From assembly GCA_028097645.1 (NCBI GenBank), contig JAOHEU010000032.1, positions 1-7,029 of the forward strand: 7,029 bases of DNA. Direction: 5' to 3'. This DNA is from Candidatus Pelagibacter sp. (GTDB taxonomy: Bacteria > Pseudomonadota > Alphaproteobacteria > Pelagibacterales > Pelagibacteraceae). The notes beneath the pieces are model-generated. The model saw only the letters and a list, made by a program, of their open reading frames with translations. It made no database searches and was not told the origin of the DNA. A program made the translations under genes and the position numbers. This document shows positions 1 through 5,514 of this stretch, piece after piece; within the stretch, counting starts at the first letter, position 1, and each line of letters starts with the position of its first letter.

Positions 1-126
1 ATCAAAGAAAAAGTATTTGATAAAATGAATGATCCACTCAAGCTATTTCCATTTGGTCTAAGAGGTCATTATAATGAAGAAGGTTTTAAACAAGTTGCAT
101 TAGCTGTTTATCAATCAACGCAATAA
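1..126 (+). CDS. C-terminal end of a gene, possibly an SGNH/GDSL-type hydrolase (5' part outside window)
   Basis: An open frame runs from the first base to a TAA at 124-126 and gives 41 residues ending in AVYQSTQ. It contains RGHYNEEGFKQVA at about residues 21-33 of the fragment. A His followed by Asn and Gly, then a helix with the pattern xxVAxxxY, resembles the C-terminal block of SGNH/GDSL hydrolases, where the His belongs to the catalytic triad. That link rests on one short motif and is an inference; the other SGNH blocks would lie upstream of the window. The frame has the same AT-rich codon use as its neighbours and ends 10 bases before the next rightward gene, so the two are probably cotranscribed. 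That it is the 3' end of a real gene is much surer than its function. Confidence 0.6.
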   Translation: MKEKVFDKMNDPLKLFPFGLRGHYNEEGFKQVALAVYQSTQ

Positions 127-136
127 ATTTTTAGTT

Positions 137-1441
137 ATGAAGATTATTAATGATTTAAATTGTAGTTGGGTTAAAGATTTAATTCCTCGAACAAATATTA
201 AAACACTTCAATCTAATGAAGATAGTGAATGGCTTGTAATTGGAGCAGGTTATACAGGGCTTTCTGCTGCAAGAAAATTAGGTCAATTATATCCAAATCA
301 AAAAATTATAATAGTAGATGCACAATTAGCAGGTGAGGGCGCAAGTAGCAGAAATTCTGGATACCTAGTTGATACTACTCTTAATGATGGTTTTACCTCA
401 AATAAAGAATTAGATAATTATAAAAAAAAAGCTGATATTTATGATTTAGGAATAAATTCAGTTAAGAAATTCATAAACGAACATCAGGTAGATTGTGATT
501 GGAATGAATGTGGAAAATATTTTGCATCCTCAAAAAAAGAAGATGAAAAAATTTTAAGAAACTTCTCTGATACTCTTAAAAAATTAGGTTTTGAGCATAA
601 TTTATTATCTAATAAAGAATTATCTAAAAGAATAGGTACTAGTTTTTACAATGTAGCACTTCATACCGAGGGAGGAGTTTTATTACATCCTGGTAAATTA
701 GTTAGAGCAATGATTGATGTATTACCAAAGAATGTTTATTTATATGAAAATTCATCTTTACTAAGTTGGAATAAAATTAAAGATATAATCTGCTGTGAGT
801 TTAAAAATCATAAAATCAATACTAAAAAAATTATTTTTGCAACAAATGGTTTTTTGAAATCTTTAGGGATTAAATCAAACTATAATTTTCCAATAACTTT
901 AACTGCAAGTATGACAAGGCCATTAACTGATGACGAATTTAAATCTATTGGTCAACCAAAAGAATGGGGTGTACTACCTGTAAGACCAATGGGTGCTACT
1001 ATTAGAATGACTAAGGATAGAAGAATATTGATACGAAATACAGCAGAAGTTCATAATCCTTTTAAGATGTCTGAGTTTGATTTGCAAAAAAGATCAATTA
1101 ATCAAAAAATTGGTATAAAAAAAAGATTTCCACAATTTCCTGATGATATAATTCAATCATCATGGTCTGGTGTAGTATCTAGAACAAGAAATAGTTCTCA
1201 AATATTTGAAAAAATTGACAACAATATTTTTGCTGCTGGTTGTTACAATGGCTCAGGTATCGGTGTAGGCACTTTATTTGGTGAGCAAATTGCCATGAAA
1301 GCAAGCGAAGAAAACACACAAGAAATACAAACTATAGAAGCAAGAAACAAACCTACTTGGTTACCACCTCAACCGTTTTTGAATTTAGGAGTTAAAACAC
1401 GTTTAATTTATGAGCGTTTACGAGCTAGATCAGAAATTTAA
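137..1441 (+). CDS. FAD-dependent oxidoreductase, DAO family (glycine/D-amino acid oxidase or PuuB-like)
   Basis: This 434-residue protein is a complete flavoprotein of the DAO superfamily, which oxidises amines or amino acids (sarcosine, D-amino acids, gamma-glutamylputrescine) to imines with reduction of FAD. The dinucleotide-binding motif VIGAGYTGLSAA lies at residues 34-45, the ADP-ribose-binding acid is probably D61 after strand IIIV, and the family's GxGASSRNSGY segment follows at 67-76. HTEGGVLLHPGKLVRA (176-191) matches the mid-protein segment of this family, and FAAGCYNGSGIGVG (365-378) is the C-terminal flavin-binding loop. The tail with WLPPQPFLNLG is typical of PuuB-like alphaproteobacterial members. 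The ATG at 137 leaves about 30 residues before the nucleotide-binding fold, which is normal for this subgroup; no Shine-Dalgarno sequence is visible in the 10-base gap upstream. The substrate cannot be read from sequence. The stop codon overlaps that of the convergent M24 gene. Confidence 0.9.
   Translation: MKIINDLNCSWVKDLIPRTNIKTLQSNEDSEWLVIGAGYTGLSAARKLGQLYPNQKIIIVDAQLAGEGASSRNSGYLVDTTLNDGFTSNKELDNYKKKADIYDLGINSVKKFINEHQVDCDWNECGKYFASSKKEDEKILRNFSDTLKKLGFEHNLLSNKELSKRIGTSFYNVALHTEGGVLLHPGKLVRAMIDVLPKNVYLYENSSLLSWNKIKDIICCEFKNHKINTKKIIFATNGFLKSLGIKSNYNFPITLTASMTRPLTDDEFKSIGQPKEWGVLPVRPMGATIRMTKDRRILIRNTAEVHNPFKMSEFDLQKRSINQKIGIKKRFPQFPDDIIQSSWSGVVSRTRNSSQIFEKIDNNIFAAGCYNGSGIGVGTLFGEQIAMKASEENTQEIQTIEARNKPTWLPPQPFLNLGVKTRLIYERLRARSEI
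1438..1441. other. Shared palindromic TTAA carrying both stop codons of convergent genes
   Basis: The rightward oxidase gene stops with TAA at 1439-1441 and the leftward M24 gene stops with TAA on the other strand at 1438-1440. The two stops overlap inside one self-complementary TTAA. No intergenic base is left for a terminator, and I saw no clear GC hairpin with a T-run within about 60 bases on either side. Transcripts must therefore end inside the opposing gene or by a factor-dependent route. Confidence 0.9.
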
Positions 1442-2589
1442 AGAACAACTAAATCTAATTTTTGTTTTCCCAATCTTTCGTTTCCGTTTTCTGTAACTAA
1501 GTAGGTTTCACCTAAATTCATTGCCAAATTGTTATCTGAGTCCATTAATATCATGTGCATAAAGAAGACGTTGCCGGGTGTAACAACATAAGGATTATCT
1601 GTGTATAGCATAGGCCAGTCCATCCAGTTAGGTGAAAAAGTTGATCCCAAAGAATATCCACAAGCATTCATTCTTGCTTTATTAAATCCTAAATCATCAA
1701 ATGTTTTTGCATGTGCATCAAAAACTTCACCTGCAGTTTTTCCTGGAACTAAAGTATTTACACAGTTGGTTAAAGCTTCAACACAAGCTTCATGCATTTT
1801 TATATGTTTGGGGTCAGCTTTTCCAATAGGAATTGTTCTAAACATTGCAGAATGGTAATGTTTATAAGTACCAGCCCATTCTAAACTTAGTTGATCAGTG
1901 TTTGATAAGTTTCTTTTTTCAGCTTGGTATCTACATAGTAAAGCGTTATCACCTGAACCTATAATATATTCATTAGCAGGATAATCGCCACCACCTTCAA
2001 GTACTGCTCTTTGCATTTCAGCTAAAATTTTTGCTTCATTAGCTCCAGCTTTTGCATATTTCCAAGCTTCATCTAAAGCTCTATCGGCTAGCTCAGCAGC
2101 TTGTTTTATATATACTAATTCTTCATTAGATTTTATAACTCTTAGTTTTGTTATTAGTTCAGATTGATCTTCAACTTTACAATAATTTTCTAAGGATTTA
2201 TTTAATCTTAGCGCGTTACGTCCTGTCATACCGTAAGCTTCATATTCAATACCAATATTTTTATTTTTTAGATCAAATTCATCTAAAATTATTTTAAGAT
2301 CATCAGTTGGATTTATTCCATCTTTATCCACCCAAATTCTTATATCTTGAATATTTGATGTATTTTGAGCTTGTCTTAAATCTGGTGCACGAGTTAATAA
2401 AACTATATTTCCTTTTTGATCTAAAACTAAAGTTTGAAAAAAAACATATCCAAATGTATCGTAACCAGTAAGCCAATACATCGACTCTTGTCTAAACATT
2501 AAAAGAGCATCTAAATTTTGCTCTTTCATAGATTTTAAAACATCTTGTTTTCTTTTAGAAAATTCTTCTTTGCTAAAATGAAGCGCCAT
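1438..2589 (-). CDS. M24-family hydrolase, ectoine-hydrolase/creatinase-like, with a degenerate metal site
   Basis: This 383-residue protein has the two-domain plan of Xaa-Pro aminopeptidase, creatinase and ectoine hydrolase: a creatinase-type N-terminal domain (about 1-145, with SMYWLTGYDTFGY at 36-48) and a 'pita-bread' M24 domain (about 155-383). The five canonical metal ligands (Asp, Asp, His, Glu, Glu) are mostly gone. LSLEWAG (234-240) has Glu where the first Asp belongs, YHSAMFRT (245-252) has Ala at the second Asp, and GYSLG (311-315) has Tyr for the His of GHGIG. The fourth Glu is not seen near FFMHMIL (342-348); only the last Glu seems kept, in GETYLVTE (360-367). The LLCRYQAEKR and LEWAG...YH..xxRT segments resemble the ectoine hydrolase (DoeA/EutD) group, so hydrolysis of a small amide or cyclic amidine is more likely than peptide cleavage; this is inference. 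Its ATG overlaps the upstream stop codon by one base (TAATG), suggesting translational coupling. It is the last gene of the leftward block. Confidence 0.85.
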   Translation of the reverse strand: MALHFSKEEFSKRKQDVLKSMKEQNLDALLMFRQESMYWLTGYDTFGYVFFQTLVLDQKGNIVLLTRAPDLRQAQNTSNIQDIRIWVDKDGINPTDDLKIILDEFDLKNKNIGIEYEAYGMTGRNALRLNKSLENYCKVEDQSELITKLRVIKSNEELVYIKQAAELADRALDEAWKYAKAGANEAKILAEMQRAVLEGGGDYPANEYIIGSGDNALLCRYQAEKRNLSNTDQLSLEWAGTYKHYHSAMFRTIPIGKADPKHIKMHEACVEALTNCVNTLVPGKTAGEVFDAHAKTFDDLGFNKARMNACGYSLGSTFSPNWMDWPMLYTDNPYVVTPGNVFFMHMILMDSDNNLAMNLGETYLVTENGNERLGKQKLDLVVL

Positions 2590-2591
2590 TA
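2587..2591 (-). other. TAATG stop/start overlap (MhpD-like to M24)
   Basis: The stop TAA of the hydratase-like gene and the ATG of the M24 gene share one A. With no Shine-Dalgarno sequence in the preceding bases, reinitiation by the terminating ribosome is the likely way the M24 gene is translated; this is inferred from the arrangement. Confidence 0.7.
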
Positions 2592-3365
2592 AGAAATAAT
2601 TGCTTTTACGGATCCTAATTTATCAATTTTACCGGTATATAAACCTTTTCCAAGAATAGGAACTACACCTACAGTGGAACCAGTGAATACATAAAAATCT
2701 CTTCCCAAATCAACTTTATCTAATTTAACTTTATTTAGAACAAATCTTAAAGAGTTAAGTGGGTTGATGTATACTGCGTTGGTATTGCCACTAACACTTT
2801 GCTTAACTTTTTTGTTTGAAATATTTGCTTTTAAATTACCAATATTAATTCTCTTATATTTTTTCTTTTGACCAATTAAAAACTTAACATTTCCACCGAA
2901 ATCACTACTTAGATCGCCAAAAGACGTTATTCCTTTCCTTTTTTGTCTATAACCAACTACCTCAATACATGGAGCCATATGTGATATAAATTTAGTAACA
3001 TTTTTGCTTGTAATTGAACCTTTTGAAGAAAAAAAAGACTTTTTAATTAAATAACAAACTTCAAGCTCAATCCCTAAAGTTGATTTATTTATTTTAACAC
3101 GTTTACCACTTTTTAAAAAATTTCTTGCGTAAACAGAAGCGTAAAATGGTTCTTTTTCATTCAATTTTTTCAATAAAGGAATACCGGTTCCACCAGCTTT
3201 ATATCCAATTACTGGTTCTTTAATTTTACTTTCACACAGTTTTCTAAATTTGTCTGCTTCAGTAAGTTTTTTTGTAAATTTTTTAGGTATCGCTGAAATA
3301 ATTTTATTTTTTAAAAAAGCGTTAACTAATTTATCTGAAAGCTTATCTTTTAAAGTTTTTTTCAT
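2589..3365 (-). CDS. 2-keto-4-pentenoate hydratase-like protein (MhpD / fumarylacetoacetate hydrolase superfamily)
   Basis: The 258 residues match the length and motif order of MhpD-type hydratases and 4-oxalocrotonate decarboxylases, which act on 2-hydroxy-dienoates in meta-cleavage and related pathways using a divalent metal. Visible landmarks are GYKAGGTG (54-61, with the conserved Lys), the metal-binding pair GIELEV (E100 and E102), APCIEVVGYR (131-140, third acidic ligand E135), a conserved Asp in SSDFGGNVKFLIG (D155), the NPLNSLRFVLNKV helix (201-213) and FTGSTVG (227-233). All three presumed metal ligands are present, so it should be active. The protein is strikingly basic: by hand count about 46 Lys and 8 Arg against about 17 Asp plus Glu. 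No ring-cleavage dioxygenase or aldolase lies beside it, so an aromatic pathway is not supported. It starts 9 bases after the M23 gene and overlaps the M24 gene by one base. No Shine-Dalgarno sequence is visible. Confidence 0.85.
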   Translation of the reverse strand: MKKTLKDKLSDKLVNAFLKNKIISAIPKKFTKKLTEADKFRKLCESKIKEPVIGYKAGGTGIPLLKKLNEKEPFYASVYARNFLKSGKRVKINKSTLGIELEVCYLIKKSFFSSKGSITSKNVTKFISHMAPCIEVVGYRQKRKGITSFGDLSSDFGGNVKFLIGQKKKYKRINIGNLKANISNKKVKQSVSGNTNAVYINPLNSLRFVLNKVKLDKVDLGRDFYVFTGSTVGVVPILGKGLYTGKIDKLGSVKAIIS

Positions 3366-3374
3366 TAGACTTTT

Positions 3375-4178
3375 TTATTTTAATACAGACATAGGATCAA
3401 GTCTTGTTTGAAACCAATTGACTCTAAAATCTAGATGGGGCCCAGTTGATCTTCCAGTTGATCCAACAGTGCCTATTATATCTCCTTGATTTATTCTATC
3501 TCCAACTGAAACTAAAACATTTTCAAGGTGAGAATATATTGTTGAAATACCATGACCATGATCCATAATTACTGTTCCACCAGTATAATATAAATCATCT
3601 TCAGCCATTGTAACAACTCCAGTGCCAGACGATTTGATCATTGTTCCCTGTTTTGCAGCTATATCTATGCCGTAGTGAGGCCATCTTGGTTTACCGTTCA
3701 AAATTCTTTGACTGCCATAGACACCGCTAATAATTCCTTCAACTGGCATAATAAATTTTTCTTTAAAATAAATTAGATCAGAGTTAATAGCTCTTGCTTC
3801 ACCAATTGCATTATTTTCTTTTTTAATTCTTTTATATACTGACTCCGGTGGAGTAACTTTGCTCTCCGCAAGTCCATCAATTCTTTGTATGTTGTATTCT
3901 CTCTTTAAAACTTTTTTAGTAATTATTGATTTTTCCCCATTTAAAGTTTTGGTAAATGTTAAATCAAATTTTCTATCTCTATCAATTCCAAAAACAAAAA
4001 AACCATCTTTAGATACTTTTACATCTTTTTTATTAACTTTAATTTGTGCTTTAGGATCTGTTTTACCTAATATGAAATGCCCTTGGGTAAAATTTCCTTG
4101 AAACTCAATTGCGTTTACTTGTGATGTTATAAAAATAAATAATACTAAGAAAAATCTATAAATTATTGTGCTGTCCAT
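3375..4178 (-). CDS. Secreted M23-family (LytM-type) peptidase, probable peptidoglycan hydrolase
   Basis: I place the start at the ATG ending at 4178 (267 residues), which begins with a clear signal peptide and overlaps the upstream gene by 16 bases. An in-frame ATG at 4241 would add 21 residues before it and overlap by 79 bases, which is less likely. After the signal come a beta-rich domain (about 24-100), a linker, and an M23 domain (about 145-267). M23 domains cut peptide cross-links in peptidoglycan with one zinc, so the protein should act in the periplasm. The HxxxD zinc motif is in PHYGIDIA (H168, D172), MDHGHG covers 205-210, and the catalytic His of YSHL is H217. The last motif reads TGPHLDFR (H248, D250) where LytM has HxH, so the third zinc ligand is Asp instead of His. 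Since it ends RLDP like many alphaproteobacterial relatives, this may mark a subfamily. It could be active with an altered site, or a non-catalytic activator as EnvC and NlpD are. Confidence 0.87.
   Translation of the reverse strand: MDSTIIYRFFLVLFIFITSQVNAIEFQGNFTQGHFILGKTDPKAQIKVNKKDVKVSKDGFFVFGIDRDRKFDLTFTKTLNGEKSIITKKVLKREYNIQRIDGLAESKVTPPESVYKRIKKENNAIGEARAINSDLIYFKEKFIMPVEGIISGVYGSQRILNGKPRWPHYGIDIAAKQGTMIKSSGTGVVTMAEDDLYYTGGTVIMDHGHGISTIYSHLENVLVSVGDRINQGDIIGTVGSTGRSTGPHLDFRVNWFQTRLDPMSVLK
4110..4178 (-). other. Signal peptide of the M23 peptidase
   Basis: The first 23 residues from the chosen start comprise a short N-region with one Arg, a hydrophobic core FFLVLFIFI, and a small-residue cleavage site ending in VNA before IEF. 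This fits a Sec signal peptide cut by signal peptidase I. There is no lipobox Cys, so the product should be periplasmic and not a lipoprotein. The fit supports the start at 4178 over the ATG at 4241. Confidence 0.75.
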
Positions 4179-4921
4179 CCGCCATCTATTACTATTGATG
4201 TACCTGTGATCATTGAAGAAGCTGAAGAAGCTAAGAAACAAACAGTAGTTGCTATATCACTTTCTGTTGCTAATTTTCCCATAGGAATATTACCTAAAGC
4301 TAATTTCTTAAATTTTTTATTCTTAAAGAAGTTTAAGACCATTGGTGTTGCAACAAATGTTGGTGCAACAGTATTAACTCTTATGTCATTTTTTGCCAAT
4401 TCAACACCCATTCCTTTAGTTAGACCTTCAATACCAAATTTAGTCATATTATAAACGTTTCTACCACTCATACCAACATGACCTAATTGAGAAGACATAT
4501 TTATTATTGAGCCTGGTCTTTTTTTATTTTTTAACATCTTTTTAACAACAAGTTGAGCAACGTTAAAAGCAGCCTTAAGATTAAGATCGACCAAGTAGTT
4601 CATACTTTTTTGTTTAACTTTCTCAAAAGGTTCTGGAATATTTGTGCCTGCATTATTCACCAAGACATCTATAATCTTAATTTTATCTATCTTCTTTTTT
4701 AAATCTTCATAGTCCATTACATCACAAGGAACTTTGATAATTTTTCCTTTAATTTTTTTGATTTGCTTTTCTAATTTATCAAGATCAGATGGAGTTCTGC
4801 TAAGCGCAATAACTGTAGCTCCAGCTTCTGCTAAAGCAATAGAGCAAGCTTTCCCTAATCCCTTGCCTGCACCTGTAACTAAAGCGTATTTATTTTTTAA
4901 ATTAATTTTTTGTAAATACAT
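4163..4921 (-). CDS. Short-chain dehydrogenase/reductase (classical SDR, FabG-like)
   Basis: This 252-residue protein has every hallmark of a classical SDR, an NAD(P)-dependent oxidoreductase acting on an alcohol or ketone. The cofactor motif TGAGKGLG is at 16-23, CDVMD (66-70) holds the adenine-ring Asp, and NNAG is at 89-92. The catalytic residues are N114, S144 (in NMSS), Y157 and K161 (YNMTK). The C-terminal GTSIVIDGGW closes the fold. R42, just after the second beta strand (ALSR), favours NADP(H) over NAD(H); this is a family rule of thumb. Annotations such as 3-oxoacyl-ACP reductase or gluconate 5-dehydrogenase are common for such sequences, but substrate cannot be assigned. Its ATG overlaps the TerC stop by one base (TAATG), and its last 16 bases hold the start of the M23 gene. 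No Shine-Dalgarno sequence is visible, consistent with translation by coupling. Confidence 0.93.
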   Translation of the reverse strand: MYLQKINLKNKYALVTGAGKGLGKACSIALAEAGATVIALSRTPSDLDKLEKQIKKIKGKIIKVPCDVMDYEDLKKKIDKIKIIDVLVNNAGTNIPEPFEKVKQKSMNYLVDLNLKAAFNVAQLVVKKMLKNKKRPGSIINMSSQLGHVGMSGRNVYNMTKFGIEGLTKGMGVELAKNDIRVNTVAPTFVATPMVLNFFKNKKFKKLALGNIPMGKLATESDIATTVCFLASSASSMITGTSIVIDGGWTAQ

Positions 4922-4923
4922 TA
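4919..4923 (-). other. TAATG stop/start overlap (TerC to SDR)
   Basis: The TerC stop TAA and the SDR ATG share one base. The bases before it are A/T only apart from one C and do not resemble a Shine-Dalgarno sequence, so coupled translation is likely. Confidence 0.7.
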
Positions 4924-5514
4924 TAGAAATAATATTTTAATATCTGTGTAAATCAACTCTACTGCAACAACTAATATTGCTAGTAATCCTGCCCATGCTA
5001 TCCATTTGTATTTTTTAATCCAACCCGAGATTAAATTAGCTGCAGTAGCCATCAAGACAATTGATAAAGCCAAGCCAAATATTAATAATGTATAATGATC
5101 ACCAGCCGCGCCCGCTACACCTAATACATTATCTAAACTCATTGTAAAATCAGCCAATAAAACAGTCCATATAGCTTTCATGAAACTTGAGTTATCTACT
5201 TTAATATCCTCTTCGTCAGATTGTCCTTTAATCACATCTACATAGAGTTTGTAGACAATATAAAGAAGTAATAATCCTCCAATTAACCTTAAACCAGTTA
5301 TCTGTAGCAAGTATGCAGTCAACATAGTTAAGATAATTCTTAAGATTACAGCTCCACCAATACCCCAAAAAATTACTTTTTTTCTTTGCTCTACTGGAAA
5401 TTTTGAAGCAACCATTCCAATGATGATTGCATTGTCTCCAGCTAAAACTAAATCTATGAAAATGATTTGTCCTAAAATTGTTAATTGCTCTGGTGTAAAT
5501 AATTCTGCAAACAT
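4921..5514 (-). CDS. TerC-family integral membrane protein, YjbE type (probable metal exporter)
   Basis: The 197 residues are almost all membrane segments (roughly 11-33, 47-70, 75-95, 114-135, 142-163 and 170-190), the size and plan of the short YjbE-type TerC proteins. The two family signatures are inverted-repeat-like acidic motifs inside membrane helices: DLVLAGDNA (D21, D27) and DFTMSLDNVLGVAGAA (D122, D128). Several TerC proteins export manganese and help metallate secreted proteins, and some bacterial members are controlled by the yybP-ykoY manganese riboswitch. No such leader can exist directly upstream here, because the ATG follows the TAA of the GMC gene with no base between (TAAATG). 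Control must therefore come from the operon promoter, an internal promoter inside the GMC gene, or translation coupling. A weak AGAG lies about 7-10 bases before the ATG. The short charged loop at 97-108 (SDEEDIKVD) separates the two halves. Confidence 0.9.
   Translation of the reverse strand: MFAELFTPEQLTILGQIIFIDLVLAGDNAIIIGMVASKFPVEQRKKVIFWGIGGAVILRIILTMLTAYLLQITGLRLIGGLLLLYIVYKLYVDVIKGQSDEEDIKVDNSSFMKAIWTVLLADFTMSLDNVLGVAGAAGDHYTLLIFGLALSIVLMATAANLISGWIKKYKWIAWAGLLAILVVAVELIYTDIKILFL

Noticed and set aside
1405..1480. Possible terminator around the convergent junction, including GAGCGTTTACGAGC and the T-rich run near 1455
   Set aside because: The GAGC copies are direct, not inverted, and no stable stem precedes a T-run on either strand.
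1601..1858. Rightward open frame of 85 codons opposite the M24 gene
   Set aside because: It lies wholly antisense to a well-supported enzyme gene, has no family motifs, and its codons mirror the conserved M24 residues; it is a shadow frame.
2592..2600. The 9-mer AGAAATAAT next to the TAATG junction, also found at 4925-4933 beside the other TAATG junction
   Set aside because: It is A/T-rich, encodes different C-terminal residues in different frames, and is expected by chance at this base composition; not treated as a coupling signal.
2589..3365. Aromatic meta-cleavage pathway suggested by the MhpD-like gene
   Set aside because: No ring-cleavage dioxygenase, 4-hydroxy-2-oxovalerate aldolase or acylating acetaldehyde dehydrogenase is in the window.
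3859..4101. Rightward open frame opposite the M23 gene, and similar ones at 4206-4454, 4734-4940, 5866-6066 and 6347-6550
   Set aside because: All are antisense to strongly supported coding regions, with no motifs or plausible start context.
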